A DNA stretch of 64,000 nt from Virgibacillus sp. NKC19-16 (GCF_021560035.1 NZ_CP074373.1:864001-928000); one strand, 5' to 3'. Numbered from the stretch's first letter, positions 54,016-63,440 are shown. Made by a program: numbers and translations. Notes: generated by a model from the letters alone, not told the origin.

Positions 54016-54094
54016 TCACTGGTTTTCTAAGGTGTAATGAATTATAATACAAATCGCGGCCCTGCATGATGAAAGTAATGGGGGAGGGAACGTA

Positions 54095-55003
54095 ATGAGA
54101 AAAGCTCGAATTATTTATAATCCGACATCTGGTCGAGAAGTTTTCAAAAAAGAATTACCTGCTGTGTTGGAGCGACTTGAAATTGCCGGTTATGAAACAT
54201 CTGCTCATGCAACAACCTGTGAAGGGGATGCGACAGATGCAGCGAGGGCGGCTGTGGACAGAGGGTATGATTTGGTCGTTGCTGCAGGAGGGGATGGTAC
54301 GATTAATGAAGTCATCAATGGAATAGCAGAGCAAGAGGGAAGACCCAAACTTGGCATTATTCCAGGTGGAACGACGAATGACTTTGCCCGGGCATTAAAT
54401 ATTCCGCGTGATATCCATAAAGCACTTGATATTATTTTAGCGGATCAATCGATGTTTCTGGATATTGGGAAAGTGAATGGTCATTACTTCATGAACATTG
54501 CCGGTGGCGGAAAGTTAACGGAGCTTACTTATGACGTCCCAAGTAAGTTAAAAACAATGCTTGGCCATCTTGCTTATTATGTCAAAGGGATTGAGATGCT
54601 CCCTTCCTTAAAACCAATACGTACAAAGATAGAATATGATGGAAATGTAATTGATGAAGACATCATGCTGTTTCTAGTAGCTAACACCAATTCAGTCGGT
54701 GGCTTTGAGAAACTTGCACCAGATGCCAGGCTTAATGATGGCTATTTTGATTTACTCATTTTACGTAAAACGAATTTGGCAGAGTTTATCCGAATTGTGA
54801 CACTAGCACTGCGTGGTCTCCATTTGGAACATGAAAACATCATATATGTACAGGCTAAAGATATAAAGGTAACTACAGATGAAAAAATGCAATTAAATAT
54901 AGACGGTGAATACGGCGGATTGCTGCCAGGCGAATTTTTCAATTTGCAGCAGCATATTGAACTGCTGGTACCGTATGAACTTATAGAGAAGGAAGGCTAC
55001 TAA
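54095..55003 (+). CDS. dgkB: diacylglycerol kinase DgkB
   Basis: Phosphorylates diacylglycerol freed by lipoteichoic acid synthesis, returning it to phospholipid. The 302-residue soluble kinase shows IIYNPTSGR at the start, AAGGDGTINEVINGI near 66-80 (ATP loop), IPGGTTNDFARAL, and KLAPDARLNDGYFDLLI near the C-terminus. GGGGGAGG precedes the ATG. Single gene, in its B. subtilis position before rlmCD. Confidence 0.95.
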   Translation: MRKARIIYNPTSGREVFKKELPAVLERLEIAGYETSAHATTCEGDATDAARAAVDRGYDLVVAAGGDGTINEVINGIAEQEGRPKLGIIPGGTTNDFARALNIPRDIHKALDIILADQSMFLDIGKVNGHYFMNIAGGGKLTELTYDVPSKLKTMLGHLAYYVKGIEMLPSLKPIRTKIEYDGNVIDEDIMLFLVANTNSVGGFEKLAPDARLNDGYFDLLILRKTNLAEFIRIVTLALRGLHLEHENIIYVQAKDIKVTTDEKMQLNIDGEYGGLLPGEFFNLQQHIELLVPYELIEKEGY

Positions 55004-55078
55004 TCGAAGTAGTCTTTTTTCTTTTTGAGTCGTGTGTGATAAGATAAGAATCACTTGTTAACGTAAAGGAAGATATAA

Positions 55079-56461
55079 ATGGCGAAACAAACAGCTCCAG
55101 TGAAAAAGAATGAAACAATCACACTTAGCTTTGAGGATCTTACACATGAGGGAAATGGTGTAGGGAAAATAGATGGTTATCCATTATTTGTACCGAATGC
55201 CCTACCCCAAGAAGAAGCAAAGGTTAAAGTTGTGAAAGTAAATAAAAACTTTGGATTCGGTAAATTGCTCGAACTTACAAAATCAAGCCCACAACGAGTT
55301 GAGCCAACTTGTCATGTTCATTGTGGAGGATGCCAATTGCAGCATATGAGCTACGAACTTCAGCTGCAAATGAAACAAGATCAAGTTCATAATGTCATGA
55401 AAAAGATTGCTCATTTAGAACATGTCCCGGTCCATCCTATAATAGGAATGGAAAATCCATCTCATTATCGTAATAAGGTTCAAATTCCTGCAGGTGAAAA
55501 AAATGGGGAGCTTATCGTTGGCTTTTATCAAAAGAGAAGCCATCGCATCCTACAAAATCAGGATACATGCTATATGCAAGATGAGGCGATTAATGAAATA
55601 CTACCATTTACACGCCAATTAATGAATAAATATGGCATTCAGGCTTATGATGAAAAATCCCATCGTGGACTCCTGCGCCATATTATGGTGCGTACAGGTC
55701 ATCACACGAAGGATATTATGATCGTTTTTGTGACAAAAACATCGAAATTCAAAGAGAAGGATAAAATCATGAAGGAATTAACCGAACAATTTCCTCGAGT
55801 GAAATCGATTGTTCAAAATGTGAACGATCAACGAACCAATGTCGTGCTAGGTAACAAAACGAAGGTGCTTTGGGGAGATAATTACATTTACGATAAAATA
55901 GGTGATCTCACCTTTGCTATTTCTCCTAAGTCCTTCTTCCAGGTGAATCCAGAGCAAACGAAAGTATTGTATGATAAAGCATTAGACTATGCCAATATTG
56001 ATAAGGACGATGTTGTCGTCGATGCGTACTGTGGTATTGGGAGTATTTCGTTATTCTTAGCGCAAAAGGCGAAAAAAGTATATGGCATTGAAGTCGTTCC
56101 GGAAGCAATTGAAGATGCGAACATGAATGCAGAATTAAATGGAATGGGAAATGTGAATTTTGCTGTTGGACAAGCAGAGAAAGTTATGCCGAAGTGGAAA
56201 GAACAAGGTTTAGATCCTGATGTTATTGTCGTCGATCCACCACGAAAAGGCTGCGACATTGATTTTCTAGAGGCAATGATGGCAATGAAGCCAAAGCGAA
56301 TTGTTTATGTATCCTGTAATCCGTCGACATTAGCACGGGACCTTCGAATTTTAGAAGACGGTGGGTATGAAACGAAACAAGTTCAGCCAGTTGATATGTT
56401 TCCTAATACGAATCACGTGGAGTGTGTGGCGGAGATAGTAGTTAGGAAATTGTCTAATTAA
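55079..56461 (+). CDS. rlmCD: 23S rRNA (uracil-5-)-methyltransferase RlmCD
   Basis: Methylates U747 and U1939 of 23S rRNA with SAM. The 460-residue product has a TRAM domain, an iron-sulfur Cys cluster (CHVHCGGCQLQH near residue 76, plus a Cys at QDTCYMQ), FQVNPEQ, the SAM motif DAYCGIGSISLFLA, DPPRKGCD and the catalytic VSCNPSTLARDL. AAAGGAAG precedes the ATG. Confidence 0.95.
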   Translation: MAKQTAPVKKNETITLSFEDLTHEGNGVGKIDGYPLFVPNALPQEEAKVKVVKVNKNFGFGKLLELTKSSPQRVEPTCHVHCGGCQLQHMSYELQLQMKQDQVHNVMKKIAHLEHVPVHPIIGMENPSHYRNKVQIPAGEKNGELIVGFYQKRSHRILQNQDTCYMQDEAINEILPFTRQLMNKYGIQAYDEKSHRGLLRHIMVRTGHHTKDIMIVFVTKTSKFKEKDKIMKELTEQFPRVKSIVQNVNDQRTNVVLGNKTKVLWGDNYIYDKIGDLTFAISPKSFFQVNPEQTKVLYDKALDYANIDKDDVVVDAYCGIGSISLFLAQKAKKVYGIEVVPEAIEDANMNAELNGMGNVNFAVGQAEKVMPKWKEQGLDPDVIVVDPPRKGCDIDFLEAMMAMKPKRIVYVSCNPSTLARDLRILEDGGYETKQVQPVDMFPNTNHVECVAEIVVRKLSN

Positions 56462-56492
56462 ATTTGTTTGTGAAAGTAAACATTTGCAGCAA

Positions 56493-56535
56493 ACCCTGAT
56501 TTTCGTAAAAATATTACTTTTACGGATTCGGGGTC
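56493..56535 (+). terminator. terminator after rlmCD
   Basis: ACCCTGATTTTCGTAAAA pairs imperfectly with TTTTACGGATTCGGGGT. A second small hairpin with AAGCAG/CTGCTT and a T run follows at about 56582-56608, before the dus gene. Confidence 0.6.
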
Positions 56536-56648
56536 TTATTCGTTTGATAAAATCTGCTTAAGCATGATATAAGTATAAGGGAAGCAGGGAGATTTCTGCT
56601 TTTTAATTTTGTTATAAGGGTTTTAACCTATAATGAGGGGATTTGAAT

Positions 56649-57623
56649 ATGAAAGATAACTTTTGGCGTGATTTACCACGGCCGTTTTTTATACTGGCGC
56701 CAATGGAAGATGTGACGAACGTTGTTTTTCGCCATGTCGTAAGCGCGGCAGCCAGACCTGATGTGTTTTTTACAGAGTTTACAAACTCAGAGAGTTATTG
56801 TCATCCAGAGGGGATCTATAGTGTGCGTGGACGTTTGACATTTACAGAGGATGAACAGCCAATGGTAGCTCATATATGGGGAGACAATCCTGAACATTTT
56901 CGGCAAATGAGTATTGGTATGGCGAAAGAAGGATTTAGGGGTCTGGATATCAATATGGGATGTCCTGCACCTAATGTGTCACGTAATGGGAAGGGATGTG
57001 GCCTTATCCGACGTCCAGAAGTTGCAGCAGAGCTCATACAAGCAGCAAAAGCAGGGGGACTGCCTGTAAGTGTGAAGACACGGCTTGGTTACACGAATGT
57101 AGACGAATGGCGAGAATGGCTGAGGCACGTATTGAATACTGACATTGTTAATCTTTCCATTCATCTGCGTACAAAAAAGGAAATGAGCAAAGTCGATGCG
57201 CATTGGGAACTAATACCGGAGATTAAGAAACTTCGTGACGAGGTGGCACCAAATACACTTTTGACGATCAATGGAGATATCCCTGACCGCCAAACTGGTT
57301 TGGAGCTCGTTAACCAATACGGCGTTGATGGGGTTATGATTGGACGTGGTATTTTTAAAAATCCATTTGCCTTTGAAAAGCTGCCGAAAGAGCATAGTAG
57401 TAAGGAATTGCTTGATCTCTTAAGGTTGCAGCTGGATCTCCATGATAAATATTCAGAATTAGAACCTCGTCCGTTCAGACCTCTTCGTCGTTTTTTTAAG
57501 ATATATGTCCGTGGGTATCGAGGAGCGAGTGAATTAAGAAATCAATTGATGAGCACAGAATCAACAGATGAAGTGCGTGCATTGATTGATGACTTTGATG
57601 TTGATGGGGCTGAGAAACTGTAG
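56649..57623 (+). CDS. tRNA-dihydrouridine synthase
   Basis: A 324-residue FMN-dependent Dus that reduces uridines in t[18 protein letters not shown] opens the TIM barrel; [23 protein letters not shown] carries the catalytic Cys; VKTRLGY and [15 protein letters not shown] bind FMN. ATG 56649 lies eight bases after GAGGGG; TTG 56643 is too close. The exact uridine position modified cannot be assigned here. Confidence 0.92.
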   Translation: MKDNFWRDLPRPFFILAPMEDVTNVVFRHVVSAAARPDVFFTEFTNSESYCHPEGIYSVRGRLTFTEDEQPMVAHIWGDNPEHFRQMSIGMAKEGFRGLDINMGCPAPNVSRNGKGCGLIRRPEVAAELIQAAKAGGLPVSVKTRLGYTNVDEWREWLRHVLNTDIVNLSIHLRTKKEMSKVDAHWELIPEIKKLRDEVAPNTLLTINGDIPDRQTGLELVNQYGVDGVMIGRGIFKNPFAFEKLPKEHSSKELLDLLRLQLDLHDKYSELEPRPFRPLRRFFKIYVRGYRGASELRNQLMSTESTDEVRALIDDFDVDGAEKL

Positions 57624-57665
57624 AAGTGTTCCAATTTAAAGTAAAGATATATTAACAGAAAGATC

Positions 57666-57701
57666 AAAGTCGAACAGTGTGTTAGACACTGTTCGACTTT
57701 T
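57666..57701 (+). terminator. terminator after dus
   Basis: AAAGTCGAACAGTGT and ACACTGTTCGACTTT form a perfect 15-bp stem with a five-base loop; the right arm ends in T. Confidence 0.88.
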
Positions 57702-57758
57702 GCATTTCGTGATATACTATACTTTTAGAGTAACCTTATGTTTTTAAGGGGGTCAGAA

Positions 57759-58688
57759 ATGAACAATGAGGAATCAGCTTCCGCGCAGAAGTTGGACAGG
57801 TCAGTTGCATCAAACAATAACATAATTCGTGATATCAAATCACTTTTAAAAATGAAGGTGTTAATCGCAAATGTTTTCCCTGTTTTTACAGGTTTCTGGT
57901 TAGCAGTTTATTTTACCGGTGGTTCTTTTACAGAGCAGTTGTCCACGTTTCTGCTAACGTTAATTGGTAGTACATTAATCATAGCAGGCGCACTTCTTTT
58001 TAATAATTGGTATGAAGTTGACCTTGATAAAGAAATGAAACGCACGCAAACACGTCCTACTGTAACTGGGAACATTTCACTTCAAACGGTATTTAGAATG
58101 GCAGCAGTGTCCACAGTGCTTGGATTCATCTTAATGCTGTTTACTACGCTCGAAGCAACGTTATATGCTATGCTTGGATGGTTTGTCTATGTCGTTTTAT
58201 ATACCATGTGGTCGAAACGAAAATATACACTCAATACGGTAATCGGCAGCCTGTCAGGTGCATTTACACCTTTAATCGGATGGGCAGCGATACAACCTGC
58301 TTTTCATATCGTACCAATCGTTTTGTTTCTCATTTTATTTATTTGGCAAATACCGCACACATTTGCCATTGCAATCAAGAGACATGACGAATACAAAGCT
58401 GCAGGCGTTCCGATGTTACCGGTTGTACATGGTTTTGCGTTTACAAAACGGCAGATTGTTGTCTATGTCGCGTGTTTACTCCCATTACCGATTTTTTTAA
58501 CAACATTTGGTACAACCTTTATCGTACTGGCCACATTACTTAATGTTGGATTTTTATATTTGGCTATACGCGGGTTTTTCACAAAAGACAATCTTAAATG
58601 GGCTCAAACTATTTTTATATATTCACTAAGTTATTTATTCGTTTTATTTTTAATGATGATTATCAGTACGTTACCTGTTTTTGGCTAG
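57759..58688 (+). CDS. ctaB: protoheme IX farnesyltransferase (heme O synthase)
   Basis: Adds a farnesyl group to heme B to make heme O for terminal oxidases. The 309-residue membrane protein has the UbiA-type motif NNWYEVDLDKEMKRTQTRP near 95-113, an upstream KMKVLIAN segment and DEYKAAGVPMLP near 213, with eight to nine helices. AAGGGGG precedes ATG 57759. No ctaA or oxidase gene is adjacent, so it is a stand-alone copy. Confidence 0.93.
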   Translation: MNNEESASAQKLDRSVASNNNIIRDIKSLLKMKVLIANVFPVFTGFWLAVYFTGGSFTEQLSTFLLTLIGSTLIIAGALLFNNWYEVDLDKEMKRTQTRPTVTGNISLQTVFRMAAVSTVLGFILMLFTTLEATLYAMLGWFVYVVLYTMWSKRKYTLNTVIGSLSGAFTPLIGWAAIQPAFHIVPIVLFLILFIWQIPHTFAIAIKRHDEYKAAGVPMLPVVHGFAFTKRQIVVYVACLLPLPIFLTTFGTTFIVLATLLNVGFLYLAIRGFFTKDNLKWAQTIFIYSLSYLFVLFLMMIISTLPVFG

Positions 58689-58726
58689 TAATTGCCTAAG
58701 AAAAACAATTCAATGGAGGTATTTTG

Positions 58727-59007
58727 ATGGCTACTATCAATAAAGGCGAAAATAAATTTTATGTAGGAGACGATATAAAAGATCCATTGGCTGAAATTAC
58801 GTTTATAGAAAATGGTGATAATAGACTTGTTATCGATCACACCTATGTATCGGACGAGCTTCGTGGACAAGGTATTGCTGGAGAATTAGTAGAAAAAGTA
58901 GTAATGCGCGCGCGGGAAAAAGGGAAAAAATTATGCCATTATGTCCGTATGCCAAAAGCAAACTGGAAAAAACGTCAGAATATCATGACGTACTGGAGAA
59001 TCAGTAA
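58727..59007 (+). CDS. YjdJ-like GNAT-fold protein, with a one-base frameshift
   Basis: A small acetyl-CoA-binding GNAT (COG2388) of about 93 residues. ITFIENGDNRLVIDHTYVSDELRG, QGIAGELVEKVV and AREKGKK are standard, but the next residues should read PLCPYAKxxLEK. Adding one A to the A6 run at 58925-58930 gives KIMPLCPYAKSKLEKTSEYHDVLENQ in pieces of the right order and a stop at 59005-59007. As read, the frame runs on to 59050 with an unrelated tail. Likely a sequence error. AATGGAGG precedes the ATG. Confidence 0.8.
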
Positions 59008-59122
59008 AATAGGTATGGAAATCAGGACCTCTCTTGTTGAGGGGTTCTGATTTTTTGTGAAGGGGATATGGTATAATAGGGAATAATAATTACACTAAAA
59101 TCGCAACGAAAGGATAACCCCC

Positions 59123-59353
59123 ATGTACCTTACAATCCCAGAAACCGCTGAATTTCTGTCTATAGAAGAGCCTCAAATTAGAGCGCTCGTTTTGCAAGGG
59201 CGTATTCGTGCTGCTTATGATGGAAAACAGTACATGATTAACAAGCACCAATTCGATACACATTTCAAGCAGGTAGAAACGTATCGAAAAATGATTCAGG
59301 ATTATTTAAATGAGCCGCTACCTGAAGATATTGATGTGAAGGATGAGGATTAG
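59123..59353 (+). CDS. small excisionase-type helix-turn-helix protein
   Basis: A 76-residue protein with an N-terminal MerR/excisionase-like helix-turn-helix (LTIPETAEFLSIEEPQIRALVLQGRIRAAYDGKQYMI) and an acidic C-terminus (EPLPEDIDVKDED). Such proteins appear as stand-alone genes in Bacillaceae; no integrase is near. Function unknown. AAAGGAT precedes the ATG. Confidence 0.75.
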   Translation: MYLTIPETAEFLSIEEPQIRALVLQGRIRAAYDGKQYMINKHQFDTHFKQVETYRKMIQDYLNEPLPEDIDVKDED

Positions 59354-59414
59354 ATTTTTCGACATCGGTTAAAGTAAAGACATAAATTATTTTTAGCATT
59401 AAAGGAGATCATAC

Positions 59415-60317
59415 ATGTCTAATAAACAACAAAACAGAAAACAAGGAGATTCGTTTATTTACACTGTTAAAGAACAAACAGAGCTGCTGCCGTTTTTACT
59501 TGAGGCAATGTCCAATCGTAGTCGAAACTCAGTAAAATCTATTCTCACCCGCGGCCAGGTTACTGTTGATGACCATATCGAAACAAAACACAATTATTCA
59601 CTCTATCCAGGCCAAACCGTTACCATTTTAAAAAACAAGGCGGCAATAAAAGAAAGTGCATTAATTGGGATGTCAATTTTACACGAAGATGAGGACATCA
59701 TTGTCATTAATAAAGAGGCTGGCTTACTTTCCATCGCTACCGAAAAGGAGAAGAAGCAAACCGCTCATCATCAATTGATGGAGTATGTCCGTCGCGAAGA
59801 TCCACAAAACAGAGTTTTCGTTGTGCATCGGCTCGATAAGGACACGTCAGGCGTTATGATGTTTGCGAAAAATGAACAAACGAAGCGTTTGATGCAAGAT
59901 GCATGGAGAGAAAATGTAAACGAACGAACTTACGCGGCGTTAGTAGAAGGGGAAATGGCGAAGGAGAAAGGATATGTTTCCTCATGGATAAAGGAAAGTA
60001 AAACCCGTTTGATGTATTCCAGTCCAAAGAAAAATGACGGACAGCATGCGATTACACATTATAAAGTTATCCAATCCAACAAAGAACTTTCCTTACTGGA
60101 AGTTCAGCTCGAAACAGGCCGGAAAAATCAAATCCGCGTACATATGCAGGATCTGGGTAATCCGGTTGTTGGTGATAAAAAGTATGGCTCCAAGCAAAAT
60201 GTTATAAGACGGCTTGGTCTTCATGCGAAGGTTTTGGCTTTTAAGCATCCAACTTCAGGTGAATTATTGCGATTTGAAGCGGATGTTCCGAAGTCGTTTT
60301 TGATGAAGTCCAGGTGA
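59415..60317 (+). CDS. RluA-family pseudouridine synthase
   Basis: A 300-residue synthase with an N-terminal S4-like RNA-binding segment (VKSILTRGQVTVDDH) and the catalytic VVHRLDKDTSGVMMFAK, whose Asp attacks the uridine. LETGRKNQIRVHM and GDKKYG complete the fold. It acts on rRNA or tRNA; which site is not clear, with YjbO, YhcT and YlyB as the possible counterparts. AAAGGAG precedes the ATG. Confidence 0.93.
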   Translation: MSNKQQNRKQGDSFIYTVKEQTELLPFLLEAMSNRSRNSVKSILTRGQVTVDDHIETKHNYSLYPGQTVTILKNKAAIKESALIGMSILHEDEDIIVINKEAGLLSIATEKEKKQTAHHQLMEYVRREDPQNRVFVVHRLDKDTSGVMMFAKNEQTKRLMQDAWRENVNERTYAALVEGEMAKEKGYVSSWIKESKTRLMYSSPKKNDGQHAITHYKVIQSNKELSLLEVQLETGRKNQIRVHMQDLGNPVVGDKKYGSKQNVIRRLGLHAKVLAFKHPTSGELLRFEADVPKSFLMKSR

Positions 60318-60410
60318 GGATGTTATTGTGTTAAAAATATGATAAAGGGGTATAGTTATCAAAAGGAACAGCTGTAGTGAAGAGGCAGGCACTAAAGTAA
60401 TTTCTTATTA

Positions 60411-60449
60411 AAAGAACCTGTATTGAAAATTTGATGTAGGGTCTTTTTA
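60411..60449 (+). terminator. terminator after the pseudouridine synthase
   Basis: AAAAGAACC and GGGTCTTTTT can pair around an A/T-rich loop, with the T run in the right arm. Confidence 0.5.
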
Positions 60450-60464
60450 TGCGGTACGTGGTGA

Positions 60465-60640
60465 CAGTTTAGATTACCGTTATGGCACCCATTTCAGAAT
60501 ATCGGTCACCAAGAAGCAGTTTAGATTACCGCTATGGCACCAATTTCAGGATATTGGTCACCAAGAAGCGGTTTATGTTACCGTTATGGCTACATTTTCA
60601 AGCTATTGGTCATCAAAGAGCAACTATTACTACCGTTTAT
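60465..60640. repeat. 52-bp tandem repeat, three units plus a partial fourth
   Basis: Units begin at 60465, 60517 and 60569, exactly 52 bases apart, with a decayed fourth from 60621. Each contains TTACCGTTATGGC and ATATTGGTCACC; within a unit ACCAAT and ATTGGT can pair, so each could form a small hairpin. The first two copies differ at only a few positions, the third at more. It fills the gap before ypeP. Frames open through it are not conserved between copies, since 52 is not a multiple of three. Confidence 0.85.
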
Positions 60641-60737
60641 CTATTTTGCTGCGGTTCAACCTGTATATTATTCAACAAACGGTAATACTATAATCAAAAA
60701 GAACTCCTTCTCATAAATTCAGAACGGAGGCATCAGC

Positions 60738-61397
60738 ATGCAAGTCAGAATCGAAATAACCTACCAAACACCAAAAGGAGCAGAAACAGCCTTTACTTCA
60801 GACCAAATGTATGCCCCAAAGGCTTTATTATTTGCTGAAGATCTGGAAAAAACAGGCCGCATGAAAAATATACAGTTCATCGATACGAGGGAAACCACGT
60901 GGAATTTTAAGCAATTAAAGAAGCAGCTGGAGGAAATCAAAACAGAACCACATAATGTTACAGTTTTCTTTGATGGTGGCTTTGATCTGGAAACGAGAAA
61001 ATCAGGGCTTGGCTGTGCGATCTATTATGAACAGAACAAAAAATCATTTCGACTGCGAAAAAATGCCTTGGTGGAGGAACTCGATACGAATAACGAGGCA
61101 GAATACGCTGCCCTGCATCTTGCTATAAAAGAGTTAGAGCTTCTTGGCGTCCATCATTTGCCCGTTACGGTAGTTGGTGATTCTCAAGTCGTTATTAATC
61201 AGTTAAAAGAAGATTGGCCCTGTTATGAGAAGGAGTTAGCCAAATGGGCGGATCGGATTGAAAATAAAATTGCTCAATTAGGAATAGAAGCTGCATATGA
61301 ACTTGTTTCCCGGAAAAAGAATCGTGAAGCAGATCATCTCGCATCTCAAGCTTTAAAAGAAATTGAAATAATAAGCACGAAAGAAATCGACTACTAA
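60738..61397 (+). CDS. ypeP: RNase H-like protein YpeP
   Basis: A 219-residue protein with a 70-residue N-terminal domain and a type 1 RNase H fold: Asp in VFFDGGFD, Glu in NNEAEYAAL, Asp in VVGDSQVVI and Asp in READHLAS, so all four metal-binding acids are present. It may cut RNA in RNA-DNA hybrids; some YpeP-like proteins were reported to lack strong activity. ACGGAGG precedes the ATG. Confidence 0.9.
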   Translation: MQVRIEITYQTPKGAETAFTSDQMYAPKALLFAEDLEKTGRMKNIQFIDTRETTWNFKQLKKQLEEIKTEPHNVTVFFDGGFDLETRKSGLGCAIYYEQNKKSFRLRKNALVEELDTNNEAEYAALHLAIKELELLGVHHLPVTVVGDSQVVINQLKEDWPCYEKELAKWADRIENKIAQLGIEAAYELVSRKKNREADHLASQALKEIEIISTKEIDY

Positions 61398-61403
61398 GAA
61401 TGC

Positions 61404-61427
61404 CCCTACTCATAGGGGTTATTTTTA
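61404..61427 (+). terminator. terminator after ypeP
   Basis: CCCCTA and TAGGGG with a four-base loop, followed by a T-rich tract. Confidence 0.85.
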
Positions 61428-61429
61428 TG

Positions 61430-61620
61430 TCTGGGAGATATACTGCGAGCGTCATCGCACCTCCCCAAGTAAAAAACTGGAATAGTTTCTCTTTTTGCAT
61501 CCCAGTTTCAATGAATAACATGTTATCATCATCTTTCACAGCTAACTCCGTTTTACCATCGCTTGGGGTTCTTATGTAGGCTTAATAATTACTTTCTCAT
61601 TATTCACCCTATCAATATTT
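61430..61620 (-). pseudogene. N-terminal fragment of a DUF4097-like protein (inverted, broken)
   Basis: On the minus strand one frame reads SDGKTELAVKDDDNMLFIE, then KEKLFQFFTWGGAMTLAVYLPD, the layout of the first part of DUF4097 (YvlB-type) adhesin-like domains, where a D/N-rich strand precedes LTVYLP. Just upstream, in another frame, NNEKVIIKP would fit the preceding strand. Homology stops after YLPD at the ypeP terminator. There is a shift and no credible start, so this is a remnant. The assignment comes from motif pattern only. Confidence 0.45.
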
Positions 61621-61712
61621 TTGGAGAATCCGACTTGGATACCGTAATTGGAAATGGTGATAACGAGATTAAATTGACTACGAATAATGGGAATATTACG
61701 ATGCAGAAATAA
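61602..61712 (+). pseudogene. C-terminal fragment of a DUF4097-like protein
   Basis: On the plus strand INIFGESDLDTVIGNGDNEI then KLTTNNGNITMQK and a stop match the usual C-terminal beta repeat of DUF4097 proteins (the G-DGDNKIKLTTSNGDI pattern). It is head to head with the N-terminal fragment on the opposite strand, so the gene seems to have been broken by inversion with loss of the middle. Confidence 0.45.
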
Positions 61713-61820
61713 GCTTATGACCACTGTAATTGTGTTGTTTTGCGCATTGGGGATCCCTTTGCTAGAATGAAACTGTCTACGAATACGTTGAAAAGACAAA
61801 ATATAAATGAGGTGACAGGT

Positions 61821-62330
61821 ATGCTACTACTTCAAGTAACCAAAAAGCTCGCTGAACAATTAAATATAAAAACATCCAAAGATCAGTTAGTGGACAATGA
61901 TCTGCTATATTCCTGGCATGCGCATATGTTCCTCTATAAAAGAAGGAAATATGTGTTGGTCATGAATAATAAATCCCGATATAACTTTATTCTGGGCGGT
62001 TTGGTTAAGAAAGATTTTATGAAATTTGATGAACTGATGAAAAACGGGATCAGGAAGAATTTGCTGGCAGATGGTTTTGACACGAAAGTAGTGGATAAAT
62101 ATATGGAACAATGTGATTCGGTGAATTATGCACCTACCAGCATGCGTAATATCATTTCCCAGATAAATGATACGATTTTAATTACAAAGCATATGTGGGA
62201 AGCGGATGAAATACAGCCACCTGATTTGGATAAAACCAACCGGAGAAATAATAAAGTTCCATTTCTCCAATTGCCTGAGAGTCATTCGCTGGACGCGATG
62301 AAAAATGGAATGAAAAACGTGGAGGATTGA
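61821..62330 (+). CDS. DUF6933 family protein
   Basis: A 169-residue protein from ATG 61821 (GAGGTGACAGG upstream). LLQVTKKLAEQLNI, SWHAHMFLYKRRKYVLVMNNKSRY-like strands and LGGLVKKDFMKFDELMKNGIR match the DUF6933 pattern; the C-terminal third is variable and charged. No function is known. The longer frame from 61740 lacks a ribosome site. It lies next to a broken gene and is convergent with a peptidase. Confidence 0.7.
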   Translation: MLLLQVTKKLAEQLNIKTSKDQLVDNDLLYSWHAHMFLYKRRKYVLVMNNKSRYNFILGGLVKKDFMKFDELMKNGIRKNLLADGFDTKVVDKYMEQCDSVNYAPTSMRNIISQINDTILITKHMWEADEIQPPDLDKTNRRNNKVPFLQLPESHSLDAMKNGMKNVED

Positions 62331-62349
62331 CGGAGCAAAATGTCAATCC
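62324..62349. terminator. convergent hairpin between the DUF6933 gene and the P1 peptidase
   Basis: GGATTGAC and GTCAATCC pair around a 10-base loop, overlapping the ends of both genes. A weak T tract follows. Confidence 0.6.
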
Positions 62350-63338
62350 TTCTGTAATGGAGCTTTCTCCACAACCCGTCCATTTCTGCCTTCTGTCGTT
62401 TCGGCATGTTTAAGTGAGCTGATAATTGCTTCTTCCGTTGTTTCGGTAACCGCCTGAAACAATTGGTTCATTATTGTGTGGTCATCACGAATAAAGTTCA
62501 GAGACTCTACAGCGGTATTTCTGTTATGGGAATACCTGTTAGCAGTAGAAAATGCTATAGCAATGTCGCCACTGCCGTTATCCATATGGCTTCCCGTGCG
62601 TGCGAGTCCAGTTGTACAACGCTTCGCTAGCCGCTTTAATTGGCGGTCGTAAAGGGGTGCATCTGTTGCAATGATCATCATAATGGAGCCATCAGGTGTG
62701 TTCATTTCGAGTTTGTTCCAATCCGCAAATAGTGCCTGCTCCCTTTTGCCAAAATTACTCAAAACGAGGCAGCCAACTGTGTAGTTTTCCCCTGCAGCAG
62801 TTACTTCACGTGAAGCTGTTCCGATTCCGCCTTTATAGCCAAAGCAGACCATCCCTTTGCCGGCTCCAATAGCACCTTCTAAGGCAGGCTTGTTTGTTGC
62901 GCTTTTAATAGCTTGAACGGCATGTTTGGGCTTGATTGCCTGATGCCGAATGGAATTTAGATAGCTGTCATTACACTCGCCTACAACGAGATTGATTGTA
63001 CTTGTTGAATCACCAATTTCCTTATTTTCGTCAATCATGTACTGCAGGGTACCTTGCCATACTGCTCCAACACTAAATGTGTTTGTTAACATGATTGGCG
63101 ATTCCAATAGACCCAGTTCTTCCATTTGGACGAGACCTGTCGTTTTTCCATAACCGTTGAGCACTGCACTGGCTGCACGAGTTTTCTGATTGAAAAGATT
63201 GCCTTTATGTGGAAGGATAGCGGTGACGCCTGTGCAGATTGTAGTTACTTCATCGATTTTTTCATATAATGTGACGTGTCCTACTTTCACATCCTGGACA
63301 TCTGTAATGCAATTGGATTTTCCTTTTGGGAGAGGCAT
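62343..63338 (-). CDS. P1 family peptidase (DmpA/L-aminopeptidase-like)
   Basis: A 331-residue Ntn-type aminopeptidase of the DmpA/BapA family, made as a precursor that cuts itself. ITDVQDVKVGHVTL, NAFSVG-like TNTFSVGAVWQG, GAIGAGKGMVCFGYKGGIGTASR and YTVGCLVLSNFG mark the family. The precise cleavage site cannot be fixed by eye. It releases N-terminal residues from small peptides or amides; natural substrate unknown. AAAGGAGC precedes the ATG and an extended -10 (TGGTATAAT, minus strand, near 63387) may be its promoter. Confidence 0.88.
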   Translation of the reverse strand: MPLPKGKSNCITDVQDVKVGHVTLYEKIDEVTTICTGVTAILPHKGNLFNQKTRAASAVLNGYGKTTGLVQMEELGLLESPIMLTNTFSVGAVWQGTLQYMIDENKEIGDSTSTINLVVGECNDSYLNSIRHQAIKPKHAVQAIKSATNKPALEGAIGAGKGMVCFGYKGGIGTASREVTAAGENYTVGCLVLSNFGKREQALFADWNKLEMNTPDGSIMMIIATDAPLYDRQLKRLAKRCTTGLARTGSHMDNGSGDIAIAFSTANRYSHNRNTAVESLNFIRDDHTIMNQLFQAVTETTEEAIISSLKHAETTEGRNGRVVEKAPLQKD

Positions 63339-63440
63339 AGGTTGAGCTCCTTTTCTAGCTTGTCTGTGTTTGGTAAATGTTATTATACCAAAATGCCGTG
63401 AAGTATTTACACTTTTTGCAGGAATAAACCGGGAAACGCT

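Noticed and set aside
60482-60716. Two overlapping 60-67-codon frames across the 52-bp repeat
   Set aside because: They read the repeat in different frames because 52 is not divisible by three; no ribosome site and no family resemblance.
61572-61799. 75-codon minus-strand frame near the DUF4097 remnants
   Set aside because: Only its last 15 or so codons may belong to the broken gene; the rest is reverse-strand reading of the C-terminal fragment.
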